Shown: positions 25,497 through 33,875 of the stretch, in pieces
Layout: the number at the start of each line of letters is the position of its first letter
Numbering within the stretch: position 1 is the first letter of the stretch
Assembly: GCF_010811875.1 (NCBI RefSeq)
Contig: NZ_VKHP01000052.1
Location: 1-42,320, forward strand
Direction of reading: 5' to 3'
DNA length: 42,320 bases
Origin: Bradyrhizobium uaiense
GTDB taxonomy: Bacteria > Pseudomonadota > Alphaproteobacteria > Rhizobiales > Xanthobacteraceae
Made by a program: the position numbers and the translations under genes
The notes under the pieces: model-generated
What the model was told of the DNA's origin: nothing
The model's input: the letters and a program-made list of their open reading frames with translations, nothing else
Database searches by the model: none

Positions 25497-26116
25497 CCAG
25501 GCTCGCCATCCCGCTTGCTGCCGCAATCACCGTCATCGACGGCGTTGCCCTGGCGCAAGGGATGGAAGACCCCATGGCACAGCTGCGCGCCTGTTCCCAG
25601 CTGCAACGTGAAGCGCGTCTGGAGTGCCTCGACAAGCTGTCGCACGCCGCCGCGCCGACCCGCCGCGATACGTCGAGGGCCGACAATTGGACGATCAGCG
25701 AGACGACGTCGCCCGTCGACTATTCACCGATCGCCACTGCGACGACATTCGATTCGGTCGAATCGTCGATGAAGCTGTCGATCCGGTGCCGTGGCGGGCG
25801 GACCGAATTGTCCTTCGCGGGACCCGCTATCTCGGGCCGCGGCGACGGCTATGCGATTTCCTATCGCATCAACGATGGCCAGCCGGCGCAGGTCGCGTCA
25901 ACTGTGCCGTCGGTTGGTTCCGGCGTCGCCATCGCAGGCGATGCTGTTCGCTTGTTGCAGTCGCTTCCCGATAACGCGGTCCTTGTTGTCCACCTCTCAC
26001 CCGGTACCGGGGCTGCCCATGATGCAAAATTCTCGCTCGCGGGGCTGGACGCGATGCGGGCGAGGATGGCCGCGATCTGCAAATGGCCGCTCGCTGTCGC
26101 AAGGCCCAGCAATTGA
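25493..26116 (+). CDS. Exported VasI/TagO-like protein
   Basis: This 207-residue protein has a signal peptide (MTRLAIPLAAAITVIDGVALAQ). After it comes the pattern LRACSQLQREARLECLDKLS (C34, C45), then NWTISETTSPVDYSPIATAT and KLSIRCRGGRTEL with further cysteines C99 and one near the end (AICKWP). This order resembles the type VI secretion-associated VasI family, and I recognise it by pattern only. No other T6SS gene is in the window, so a secretion role is doubtful. It is coupled to the TAXI gene by an ATGA overlap. Its stop codon lies in a 13-bp repeat duplicated with a 17-bp period (26104-26133). Confidence 0.7.
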   Translation: MTRLAIPLAAAITVIDGVALAQGMEDPMAQLRACSQLQREARLECLDKLSHAAAPTRRDTSRADNWTISETTSPVDYSPIATATTFDSVESSMKLSIRCRGGRTELSFAGPAISGRGDGYAISYRINDGQPAQVASTVPSVGSGVAIAGDAVRLLQSLPDNAVLVVHLSPGTGAAHDAKFSLAGLDAMRARMAAICKWPLAVARPSN

Positions 26117-26133
26117 CAAAGCCCAGCAATTGA
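26104..26133 (+). repeat. Short tandem duplication over a stop codon
   Basis: GCCCAGCAATTGA occurs at 26104-26116 and again at 26121-26133, a 17-bp period. The first copy holds the end of the VasI-like gene. The second lies in the gap before the DsrE-like gene. It looks like a recent slippage or duplication. Confidence 0.7.
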
Positions 26134-26170
26134 AAATGTGTTCGCCGATTTTTCGAGATGGAGATGCCTG

Positions 26171-26770
26171 ATGTTCAGTTTTCAATCTGTCGTGAAATTT
26201 GTTGCGATGAGTGCCGCCGCTGTGCTGGCTGCCACGTCATTGGCGAGGGCCGAGCAAGGTGGGAAGTACTGGGTACCGGGCGAGCAGTCCGCAACTTACC
26301 GGACAAGTGACGTTCAGAAATCGAAAAAGGCGCGAGCCATGGCCGAAATGCGCGAGCGTTCGGCATATGCGCGCATGCATGATCCGGCGGCGCCGAAGGG
26401 GAAGGAGCATCATCTGATCCTGCAGGTGAACAGCAATGATCCTGCCGCCATGAACCTGACGCTCAACAACGCAACCAACGTGACCGAATACTACAAAGGC
26501 CTCGGCGAAAAGGTGAAGATCGAAGTCGTCACCTTCGGTCCGGGCCTGCACATGCTCCGCGAGGATACCTCGCCGGTGAAAGCTCGCATCGAGGAAATGG
26601 CCCTCAGCATACCCGAGGTGTCGTTCAAGGCCTGCGGCAACACCCAGGAGAAGATGCAGAAGGCCGAGAACAAGTCGATACCGATCATCAAGCAGGCGGA
26701 GGTCGTGAAGTCCGGCGTCGTGCGCGTGATGGAACTGCAGGAGAAGGGGTGGGCCTATGTGAAGCCGTGA
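26171..26770 (+). CDS. Exported DsrE-like family protein
   Basis: This 199-residue protein has a signal peptide (MFSFQSVVKFVAMSAAAVLAATSLARA, cut near 27). It continues with a basic, charged linker (about 30-78) and a C-terminal DsrE/DsrF-like domain: HHLILQVNSNDPAAMNLTLNNATNV, VEVVTFGPGLHML-like strand (here IEVVTFGPGLHMLRED), and a single conserved cysteine C155 in FKACGNTQEKM. Cytoplasmic DsrE proteins relay sulfur through such a cysteine; an exported version must have another role, perhaps in thiol or metal handling. GGAG seven bases upstream sets ATG 26171. It follows the VasI-like gene by 54 bases and is probably in the same operon. Confidence 0.8.
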   Translation: MFSFQSVVKFVAMSAAAVLAATSLARAEQGGKYWVPGEQSATYRTSDVQKSKKARAMAEMRERSAYARMHDPAAPKGKEHHLILQVNSNDPAAMNLTLNNATNVTEYYKGLGEKVKIEVVTFGPGLHMLREDTSPVKARIEEMALSIPEVSFKACGNTQEKMQKAENKSIPIIKQAEVVKSGVVRVMELQEKGWAYVKP

Positions 26771-26941
26771 GCTGCACGGCCTGCTTGCGTTGAACGCCTT
26801 GGCGCGGCTGCGGACCGGTCGATGCAGGAAATCGCCGCCAATCCGCCGGTTCGCCGGACGGCGCTGCCGGCAATCGCATTGACGTCGCGCATCCGCTACG
26901 CCAAGCTCCGGGAAAATCAAGAACAACCCCGGGGAAACGCC

Positions 26942-28282
26942 ATGCTCCGCGCCGAAGACAACAAATTCCTCACCGAATCCGGTGCTGGAACGGGGATGGG
27001 CGAATTGCTGCGCCGGTTCTGGATCCCGGTGCTGCTGTCCGAAGAGCTGCCGGAGCCGGACGGCGACCCGAAGAAGATCATTGTCATGGGCGAGGAGCTG
27101 CTCGCCTTCCGCGACTCCAGGGGCGTGGTCGGCGTCATCGACCAGTACTGCCCGCATCGCGGCGCCAATCTCTGGCTCGGCCGCAATGAGGAATGCGGCA
27201 TCCGCTGCGTCTATCACGGCTGGAAGTTCGACATCGACGGCCGCTGCGTCGACATGCCGACCTCCTATCCCGACCTCAACGCCAAGGACCTGATCCGCAT
27301 CAAGTCCTATCCGGTGCGCGAATGGGGCGAGATGATCTGGGCCTATATGGGCCCCGCGGATCAGATGCCGGAATTGCCGGCGCTGGAGATGGCGCTGCTG
27401 CCGGCCTCGCATCGCTTCGTCACCAAGAAGTGGCAGGACTGCAACTGGGTGCAGGCGGTGGAGGGCTCGATCGACACCGCGCATTTCACCTTCGCCCATC
27501 TCTCCTTCGACAAGGAGGAGAACGAGATCCTCGACATCAAGAAGCATTTCGTCAACCCGCTGACGCGGGTCGCGACCGATCACATGCGCTGGATCGCCGA
27601 GGATCCGCGGCCGGTGATCAAGATCAATCCGCATGAGGCCGGGCTGACGGTGGCGGGCGGGCGGCTCACCGGCTCTGACAACATCTACTGGCGCATCGCC
27701 CAGTTCCTGATGCCGTTCCACAGCTACGCGCCGAGCTCGATGCCGGGCGAGAACATGTTCGGCCAGACCTTCGTACCGGTCACCGACACCAATTGCTGGA
27801 TCTACACCTATGCGTGGAATCCACACCGGCCGCTCACCGACGCCGAGCGCGACGGCTATGCCAACGGCAATGGCGTGATGGCCGTGGTCGACGAGAACTA
27901 TGTGCCGCTGCGCAACAAGGCGAACGACTACCTGATCGACCGCAAGCTGCAGCGCACCAACAGCTACACCGGGATCAAGGGCGTCTCCGAGCAGGACGCC
28001 GCGGTGCAGGACAGCCAGGGCCCGATCGCCGACCGCACCCGCGAGCATCTCGGCCCGACCGATCTCGGCATCATGCATTTCCGCAAGCTGGTGATGGAGG
28101 CGGCCCTCGCACTGCAAAAGGGCGAGGCGCCGCCGCATGCCCAGCACCAGGATCGCTACACCGTGCGCTCCGGCGCCTGCGTCACCAGCAAGACCAAGGA
28201 CCTCACCGCGGTCATGATCGAGCGGTTTGGCGATCCGGTGGGGTTCGTCGGTAGGCCGGGAGCGAACGCGGCTGCGGAATGA
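26942..28282 (+). CDS. Rieske-type aromatic ring-hydroxylating oxygenase, large subunit
   Basis: The 446-residue product has a Rieske 2Fe-2S domain with C70-P-H72 and C89-x-x-H92 (YCPHRGANL ... CVYHGWKF) and a catalytic domain with D178, H181 and H186 (SIDTAHFTFAH) for the electron-bridging aspartate and mononuclear iron. It resembles the phthalate 4,5-dioxygenase / vanillate-demethylase-like group that uses a separate FMN-type reductase; no reductase gene is adjacent. Attack on a substituted benzoate that feeds protocatechuate is plausible given pcaHG at 5432-6733, but the substrate is not shown. GGGGA lies before ATG 26942; upstream in-frame codons are rejected. Confidence 0.9.
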   Translation: MLRAEDNKFLTESGAGTGMGELLRRFWIPVLLSEELPEPDGDPKKIIVMGEELLAFRDSRGVVGVIDQYCPHRGANLWLGRNEECGIRCVYHGWKFDIDGRCVDMPTSYPDLNAKDLIRIKSYPVREWGEMIWAYMGPADQMPELPALEMALLPASHRFVTKKWQDCNWVQAVEGSIDTAHFTFAHLSFDKEENEILDIKKHFVNPLTRVATDHMRWIAEDPRPVIKINPHEAGLTVAGGRLTGSDNIYWRIAQFLMPFHSYAPSSMPGENMFGQTFVPVTDTNCWIYTYAWNPHRPLTDAERDGYANGNGVMAVVDENYVPLRNKANDYLIDRKLQRTNSYTGIKGVSEQDAAVQDSQGPIADRTREHLGPTDLGIMHFRKLVMEAALALQKGEAPPHAQHQDRYTVRSGACVTSKTKDLTAVMIERFGDPVGFVGRPGANAAAE

Positions 28283-28288
28283 TCACCG

Positions 28289-28441
28289 CCGTCGTCCCTG
28301 CCTAGTGCGCAATTGCGCACGGGAGCAGGGACCCATAACCACCGGCGCAAATTGTCGGAGCACGCTGGGGCCACAGCCTGATCCAACAACATCGATCAGT
28401 GGTTATGGGTCCCGGGTCGCGCTGCGCTTGCTCGGGACGAC
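28289..28441. repeat. Family A inverted repeat with nested palindrome
   Basis: 28289-28342 is identical to 22662-22715, including the inner palindrome GTGCGCAATTGCGCAC (28305-28320). The opposing unit is 28405-28441, with a different loop. It sits between two convergent genes, the Rieske oxygenase and the antiporter, and ends 18 bases from the latter's stop codon. Confidence 0.8.
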
Positions 28442-28459
28442 GTGTGGAGATATCCCGCG

Positions 28460-30067
28460 CTACAACGGTATCCTGCGATACTCGCGATTGGAAAGGCTCG
28501 CTTCCTCCAGGTCAAGATCGCGCTCGATGCGGCGCCTCGTCTCGTCGGTGATCTTGCCGTCGCGCAGCAGCATGTGGATGAACTTGCGCTCGGAGGAGAT
28601 CAGCTCCCGCGTCAACGCGGTGCCGGTGGCGGAGACGTCGTGTCGGTCGGGGTCGAGCGTATCGGGCAGCTGGTTGATGCGGATTTCGTGCCGCGACCGC
28701 AGCAGATTGACGACCTCGTCGGAGAGCTCGCGGTCGTCGGTGATGGCATCGAGCGATTTCAGTGCGGCGTTCAACGCCTCGCGCCGTGCCGTAATTTCCT
28801 GCTCATGCTCGGCGATGTGCTCGCTGCGTCCGTCCTGGGCGAGGCCGAGCCAGCGCACCACCGGCGGCAATCCGAGGCCGAGGCCGACCAGCGTCACGAA
28901 GATCACACCGAAGGCGACGAACAGGATCAGGTCGCGATACGGGAAGGCGTCCCCGCTCGGGAGCGTCAGGGGCAGCGCAAGCGCTGCGGCGAGCGAGACC
29001 GCACCGCGCACGCCGGTGAAGGCCACCACGAACACCGCCCGCCACGACGGCAGGGGATCGCGGTCGCGCACGCGCCGGCTGATCCAGCGCGGCAGATAGG
29101 TGCCGGGAAACACCCAGAGGAAGCGCGCGACGATCACGATGACGGCGACCAGCACGGTGGCGGTGAGGATGTCGTGCAGAGGAAACGACTTCGACTTCTC
29201 GACCAGCGAGCGCATCTGGAAGCCGGTCAGCAGGAACAGCAGGCCCTCGATCAGATAGATGATCAGGTCCCAGAAGAAGATGCCCTGCAAGCGGGTCGCG
29301 GCCGAGATCAGCAGCGGTCCGTTCCAGCTCATATAGAGCCCGCAGGCGACCGTCGCGATCACGCCGCTGCCGCCGAGATGCTCGGGGATCCAGTAGGCGA
29401 GATAGGGTGTGATCAGCGACAGCGTGATCTCGACCTGCGGATCCCTGGCGCGGCGGCGGGCGCGCAGGCTGAGCCAGCCCACCGCGGTGCCGAACGCGAT
29501 CTCGCCCGCGACGATGACGAAGAAGGTGCCGGTCGCCTTCGGCAGCGAGAACAGGCCGGTGGTGATGGCAGCCAAGGCGAAGCGGTAGAGGATCAGTGCG
29601 GTCGCGTCATTGGCGAGCCCTTCGCCTTCGAGCACCACCAGGATGCGGCGGGGCAGGCCGAGCTTGCGCGCGATCGCCAGCGGCGCGACCACGTCCGGCG
29701 GCGCCACGATCGCGCCCAGCAGGAAGCCGACGCTCCAGGGCAGGCCGATCAGGTAGTGGGTCGCGGCCGCGACCATGAAGGCGGTGAAGATCACGCAGCC
29801 GACCGAGAGCAGGATGATCGGCCGCAGATTGGCCTTGAACTCGCGCCAGCTCATCGCGACGCTCGCCGAATAGATCAGCGGCGGCAGCACCACCAGGAGC
29901 ACGAGCTCGGGCGGCAGTTCCAGCGACGGCATGCCCGGCACGAAGGCGAGCACGACGCCGACCAGCAGCAGCAGGATCGCCGGCGCGATATCGGTCCGCC
30001 GTGCAACCAGGGCGGTTCCCGCCAGCACGCCGAGCAAAGTGAGAAAGATCTGAAATTTGGCTTCCAT
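28460..30067 (-). CDS. Na+/H+ antiporter, CPA1 (NhaP/YjcE-like)
   Basis: The 535-residue product has about 12 membrane segments in its first 400 residues and a cytoplasmic tail of about 110 residues rich in charged helices. The CPA1 signature is visible: LLVVLPPLIYSASVAMSWREF, GAIVAPPDVVAPLAIARKLGLP and VVLEGEGLANDATALILYRFA, where the ND pair is the ion-binding site. It exchanges Na+ (or K+) for H+ for pH and salt balance. The tail (ERDLDLEEASLSNREY) may be regulatory. It is a single-gene unit; the next gene upstream on the same strand is 108 bases away. Confidence 0.92.
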   Translation of the reverse strand: MEAKFQIFLTLLGVLAGTALVARRTDIAPAILLLLVGVVLAFVPGMPSLELPPELVLLVVLPPLIYSASVAMSWREFKANLRPIILLSVGCVIFTAFMVAAATHYLIGLPWSVGFLLGAIVAPPDVVAPLAIARKLGLPRRILVVLEGEGLANDATALILYRFALAAITTGLFSLPKATGTFFVIVAGEIAFGTAVGWLSLRARRRARDPQVEITLSLITPYLAYWIPEHLGGSGVIATVACGLYMSWNGPLLISAATRLQGIFFWDLIIYLIEGLLFLLTGFQMRSLVEKSKSFPLHDILTATVLVAVIVIVARFLWVFPGTYLPRWISRRVRDRDPLPSWRAVFVVAFTGVRGAVSLAAALALPLTLPSGDAFPYRDLILFVAFGVIFVTLVGLGLGLPPVVRWLGLAQDGRSEHIAEHEQEITARREALNAALKSLDAITDDRELSDEVVNLLRSRHEIRINQLPDTLDPDRHDVSATGTALTRELISSERKFIHMLLRDGKITDETRRRIERDLDLEEASLSNREYRRIPL

Positions 30068-30175
30068 AATGGGCTCAATTCGCCCGGAAACCAGCGCCAG
30101 TCAATGCGGTCCGGCCGGAGCCGGGCCGCGGAGGCGTGTCACAAAGCCGTCGCAGGGAAGCGGGGAGGCCGCGGG

Positions 30176-30550
30176 TCAGTCCTTGAGGTCGTAGCGGTAG
30201 GATTTCGAGACGATCTGCCAGCCATCGGCGAGCTTCATCGCCACCAGATAGTCGGTGAAGTAGCGCGGCGGCAGCTGGCAGCGCACCTTGATGAAGGCGG
30301 TGTTGTCGTCGGAACGGTCGATGGTGACGATGAAGTCCTCGCGCGGCTTGCCTTCGGCCTTCGCCGACGTGCGCTTGCGCACCAAAGCGAGCCAATCAGG
30401 AACAGTCAGGACCTTCAGCTCGCCCTTCTCCACCCAGCGCAGATCGGCGCTCGGATGAAAGGCTTCGGCGAGCTTGTCGGCATTGCTCTCATAGAGACCG
30501 TCGAAATAGGTTTGCACGACGTTTTCGACGGTGGATCGATCTTGGCTCAT
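30176..30550 (-). CDS. NTF2-like protein (lumazine-binding-like)
   Basis: A 124-residue single-domain protein with the NTF2-like fold: helical start STVENVVQTYFDGLYESNADKLAEAFHPSADLRWV, and strands ending KLADGWQIVSKSYRYDLKD. It matches the group annotated as putative lumazine-binding (Lumazine_bd_2 type), whose real ligands are mostly unknown. No signal peptide is present. GGGAGG lies nine bases before the ATG. It is divergent from the GFA-family gene, and the two share a 98-base intergenic region. Confidence 0.82.
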   Translation of the reverse strand: MSQDRSTVENVVQTYFDGLYESNADKLAEAFHPSADLRWVEKGELKVLTVPDWLALVRKRTSAKAEGKPREDFIVTIDRSDDNTAFIKVRCQLPPRYFTDYLVAMKLADGWQIVSKSYRYDLKD

Positions 30551-30648
30551 TGGTTAGTCCTCCCGGCAGGATTTGACTGCTAGGATTTAGGCATGATCCG
30601 CCGGATTGCGCCATGGCCGGCGATAAAATTCCGCGTGAGGAGCAAGTT

Positions 30649-31107
30649 GTGACTGCATCCGAAAATTCCAACGCAAATTCGCACGCAAGCTCGAAGCATC
30701 GTATCCTGACCGGTGAATGCTTCTGCCGCGATGTGCGCTACGAAGTGGCCGACGCGTTTGGCTATGCGCTGAATTGTCACTGCTCGAACTGCCGGCGCAC
30801 CACGGGATCGGCGTTCAAGCCGTTTGCGGGAATCGTGCGCGAAGAATTCACGGTTACCAGTGGTGCCGAAGGTCTTTTGGTCTACGGCGATGACACGACC
30901 CACGACGCGCATTGCGGCCGCTGCGGGTCGCTGCTCTATTCGCGCCTCCGTAACGGCGCCTATGTCCATGTCACGATGGGCACGCTGCGCGATGCGCCGA
31001 CGATCCGGCCGACCGCGCATATCTTCGTCGGCTCCAAGGCGCCCTGGCACGAGATACTGGACGACCTGCCGCAGTGTCAGGAGCATGTGACGCAAAGCGG
31101 GGAATAA
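30649..31107 (+). CDS. GFA-family zinc protein (glutathione-dependent formaldehyde-activating-like)
   Basis: This 152-residue protein has the full cysteine set of the CENP-V/GFA domain: C24 and C26 (GECFCRDVRYEV), C43, C45 and C48 (NCHCSNCRRTTGSAFKPFAG), C89 and C92 (HCGRCGSLLYS), which bind two zinc ions. Family members are named after a proposed role in joining formaldehyde to glutathione, though this activity is doubtful for many. The GTG at 30649 is preferred because GAGGAG lies six bases before it; ATG 30613 would add 12 residues with a poor site. It is convergent with the lipoprotein gene, six bases apart. Confidence 0.87.
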   Translation: MTASENSNANSHASSKHRILTGECFCRDVRYEVADAFGYALNCHCSNCRRTTGSAFKPFAGIVREEFTVTSGAEGLLVYGDDTTHDAHCGRCGSLLYSRLRNGAYVHVTMGTLRDAPTIRPTAHIFVGSKAPWHEILDDLPQCQEHVTQSGE

Positions 31108-31113
31108 GTCCGC

Positions 31114-31530
31114 TCAGGGCAGGTTCTTGCCCTGAGTCTCGTCCGCTTGCGCCGCTGACGTCTCGGACGGCCCCAGCGAGAAGGCGAGCACGACGTTGTC
31201 GGCGCGCTGCTTGAACTCCTTGCCGACCGCCGTGCGCGCGGCGTCGGCCAGTTCCTGCAACGGCTTGTCCTGCAGCAGGCTCGGGAAGGTGACGGTGACC
31301 GACGTGAGCCGGCCATTGTGCCAGTTGAACGCGACCGCCGGTTTGACCCCGACCATCGCAACGAGATCGTTCTCCACGGCCTTGGCGTGCTTGAAACCAT
31401 CGAATACGGCATCGACCAGGCCGCAGCCCGCGGCGCAGCCGGCCAGCAGCGCGAGGGCGAGAAGGTTTCGGGCCAAGCGGCCGGTCGTGCCGGATCGGGC
31501 GGATGGAACCGGTGCCCTGGTGCCCTGCAT
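31114..31530 (-). CDS. Small lipoprotein, unknown function
   Basis: From ATG 31530 (GGAGG five bases upstream) the 138-residue product has a basic N-terminus, a hydrophobic segment and a lipobox LLAGC with C32 as the probable lipidated residue; AAGC with C36 is a second option. The mature part contains NDLVAMVGVKPAVAFNWHNGRLTSVTVTFPSLLQDKPLQELADAARTAVGKEF, an alpha/beta domain I cannot name, and a charged C-terminus. A 14-residue longer form from 31572 is unlikely. It lies between the GFA gene and the exported caspase-like gene, the latter divergent. Confidence 0.75.
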   Translation of the reverse strand: MQGTRAPVPSARSGTTGRLARNLLALALLAGCAAGCGLVDAVFDGFKHAKAVENDLVAMVGVKPAVAFNWHNGRLTSVTVTFPSLLQDKPLQELADAARTAVGKEFKQRADNVVLAFSLGPSETSAAQADETQGKNLP

Positions 31531-31734
31531 GACGTCCTCCGTGGTTCTGTTCTTGTTGCCCCGATCGTGCACGAAATCTCGAGCCCCGCCAAATCCGAAC
31601 CACCGGTCGGTTTCCTCGACTAACAGTCAGGATGACATGGTCCACGCCGGCGCGGATCGTGAGGCATCTCATGAAGCGCGGCGCTTTCTTCTGGTAATCG
31701 GGCCTGCGTGTTAGAAAATGGCCAGAGTGTCGCC

Positions 31735-33618
31735 ATGAACGGGTCTGGGCTCTTGAAACTGAAACGACTGCTGCTTGCCGTCGCGGCCTTTCTGATCGTT
31801 TGCCAGCCGGCCTTTGCCGAGAAGCGCGTCGCGCTGGTGCTCGGCAATTCCGCCTACAGGAACTCCGCGCCGCTGACGAACCCGGTCAACGACGCCTCGG
31901 TGATGGCCGTAACGCTGAAGAACGCCGGCTTCGACGTCGTCGACTTCCGCAAGGACCTGCCGGCGGTGGAAACCCGCCGCGCGCTGCGCGAATTCGCCGA
32001 CCTCGCCCGGGATGCCGATATCGCACTGGTCTACTATGCCGGCCATGGCATCGAGGTGGATGGCGCCAATTACCTGATCCCGGTCGATGCGAAGCTGGAG
32101 CGTGACACCGACGTCTATGACGAGGCGTTTTCGCTCGACCGCATCCTGGTCGCGATCGAGCCGGCCCGGAAGCTGCGGCTGGTGATCCTCGATGCCTGCC
32201 GCGACAATCCGTTTGCCAAGACCATGAAGCGGACGCTGGCGACCCGGGGGATCGGGCAGGGGCTCGCCAAGGTCGAGCCGACCAATCCGAATGTGCTGAT
32301 CGCCTACTCCGCGAAGGCCGGCTCCACCGCGGCTGACGGCGACGGCAAGAACAGCCCGTTCACGATTGCGCTGTCGAAATTTCTGCCGACGCCCGGCCTC
32401 GATGTCCGCCGCGCCTTCGGCTATGTCCGCGACGAGGTGCTGAAGACCACCAACAATCGCCAGGAGCCGTTCGTCTATGGCTCGCTCGGCGGCGAGGACG
32501 TGCCGCTGGTGCCGGCGCCGCAGAAGCCTGCGCCCGCGGCTGCGGCCGCGCCAACGGCGCCGGCGCCGACGCCGCAGTCCGAGGCGCGTCGTGACTACGA
32601 GCTGGCGCTCCAGATCGGCAACAGGAACGCGATAAACGCGTTCCTCGCCCAATATCCGAGCGGCTACTACGCCAACCTCGCCAGGTTGCAGCTGGAGAAG
32701 TTCACCGCCGAGGACGCGCGCGTCGTCGCGACCGAGAAGGCGCGTCTGGCCGAGCAGGAGCGTGCGCGGCTTGCCGCCGAGGGCGCGCAGAAGGCCCAGC
32801 AGGCCAAGGCCGAGGCGGATGCCAAGGCTGCCGAAGCGGCGCGTCTTGCCGCGGAACGCGCCAAGCAGATCGCGCAGGACCAGGCCGCGGCTGCCGAGCA
32901 GAAGCGGCAGGCGGATGCGGCGGTCGCCGATCGGGCCGCTTCGGACAAGCCGGCGGCCGATCAAACGGCAACGCAACCAGCGGCGCCTCCGCCCGACAAG
33001 ACCACGGCCGTGGCCGCGCTGGCGACCGGGTCGCCCGGGGTCGACGTCGTCAAATCGGTGCAGACCGAATTGCGCCGTGTCGGCTGCCTGACCGGCGCCG
33101 TCGACGGCGACTGGAACGCGGCCTCGCAGCGCTCGCTGTCGCTGTTCAACCGCTACGCCGGCACCAAGCTCGAGATCAAGACCGCGAGCGTCGACACGCT
33201 CGATGCGATCAAGCTGAAGCAGGCGCGGGTCTGCCCGCTGGTCTGCGAGCGCGGCTACAAGGCCGACGGCGATCGCTGCACCAGGATCGTCTGCGCCGAG
33301 GGCTCATTCCTCAACGACGACAATGAATGCGAGAAGCGCCGCGAGCGGAAGCCGGTTGCCAAGCGCGACAGCGACGAGCGTCCGTCGCGCCGTGAGCGCG
33401 AGCGGGCGTACCGTCCAGAGCGCGAGCAGGGCGAACCGCAGGTCCCATCAGCGGCAATTCCGCGCCCGCGGAAGCGTGCGAGGGCGGAAGGTGGCGGCAG
33501 CGGCCAGATCATGTGCGATGCCTATCTGTGCCGTCCGGTCAGGCACGGCTGCCACCTCGAATACCGCGGCGGCGGCGGCCCCGGCGGCAATGTCGGCAAC
33601 GTCGAGGTCTGCAACTAG
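31735..33618 (+). CDS. Exported caspase-like (peptidase C14) protein
   Basis: The 627-residue product starts with a Sec signal (MNGSGLLKLKRLLLAVAAFL..., cut after AFA at 28). The caspase-like domain, about 29-260, has the catalytic pair H104 (YYAGHGIEV) and C155 (ILDACRDNPF), with RVALVLGNSAYRNSAPLTNPVNDA at its start. Next come a Pro/Ala linker, a repeat-like helix region (SEARRDYELALQIGNRNAINAFLAQYP), a long Ala/Glu/Lys coiled coil (about 325-400), a domain resembling peptidoglycan-binding helices (VQTELRRVGCLTGAVDGDWN) and a cysteine-rich tail with at least ten cysteines and an Arg/Glu-rich stretch. The protein likely acts in the periplasm; target unknown. An earlier GTG-like start at 31708 is not favoured. 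Confidence 0.88.
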   Translation: MNGSGLLKLKRLLLAVAAFLIVCQPAFAEKRVALVLGNSAYRNSAPLTNPVNDASVMAVTLKNAGFDVVDFRKDLPAVETRRALREFADLARDADIALVYYAGHGIEVDGANYLIPVDAKLERDTDVYDEAFSLDRILVAIEPARKLRLVILDACRDNPFAKTMKRTLATRGIGQGLAKVEPTNPNVLIAYSAKAGSTAADGDGKNSPFTIALSKFLPTPGLDVRRAFGYVRDEVLKTTNNRQEPFVYGSLGGEDVPLVPAPQKPAPAAAAAPTAPAPTPQSEARRDYELALQIGNRNAINAFLAQYPSGYYANLARLQLEKFTAEDARVVATEKARLAEQERARLAAEGAQKAQQAKAEADAKAAEAARLAAERAKQIAQDQAAAAEQKRQADAAVADRAASDKPAADQTATQPAAPPPDKTTAVAALATGSPGVDVVKSVQTELRRVGCLTGAVDGDWNAASQRSLSLFNRYAGTKLEIKTASVDTLDAIKLKQARVCPLVCERGYKADGDRCTRIVCAEGSFLNDDNECEKRRERKPVAKRDSDERPSRRERERAYRPEREQGEPQVPSAAIPRPRKRARAEGGGSGQIMCDAYLCRPVRHGCHLEYRGGGGPGGNVGNVEVCN

Positions 33619-33631
33619 CGCGCCATTACGT

Positions 33632-33645
33632 TTGCCTCGAGGCAA
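33632..33645. terminator. Possible terminator hairpin after the caspase-like gene
   Basis: TTGCCTCGAGGCAA is a perfect 14-base palindrome starting 14 bases after the stop codon. No T-run follows, so it may only protect the transcript end. Confidence 0.35.
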
Positions 33646-33653
33646 GCGACGGA

Positions 33654-33833
33654 CTCCCCTTCACCTCGCCCCGCGCGCGGGGAGAGGTCGGATTGCATCG
33701 CCAGATGCAATCCGGGTGAGGGGGCTCTCCGCCGCGCAGCTGTCACTGGTTACGCGGAGACAGCCCCTCACTCCAACCCTCCAAGAGCAAGCTTCGCTTG
33801 TCTCGACCCCGTAAGAACGGGGCGAGGGAGCGC
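33654..33833. repeat. Dispersed repeat, family F
   Basis: Inverted motifs related to CCCCTTCACCTCGCCCCGCG on the left and GGGGCGAGGGAG on the right, with an inner hairpin GATTGCATC...GATGCAATC and GGTGAGGGG/CCCCTCAC pairing. It fills the gap between two convergent genes. A half copy (CTTCCCCCTTAAAGCGGGAG) is near 16174. Confidence 0.6.
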
Positions 33834-33875
33834 AGCGCCATCGCGGCTGCTATGCGACCCAGTCCTATCGCGCGG

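Noticed and set aside
25493..26116. A type VI secretion locus
   Set aside because: Only one VasI-like gene is present; none of the core T6SS genes (tssB, tssC, hcp, vgrG, tssM) is in the window.
26237..28147. A 636-residue open frame on the minus strand
   Set aside because: It is antisense to the Rieske oxygenase and DsrE-like genes, both of which have clear motifs.
28442..30583. A 713-residue open frame on the plus strand
   Set aside because: It is antisense to the Na+/H+ antiporter gene; composition (Gln, Arg, His rich) is that of a shadow frame.
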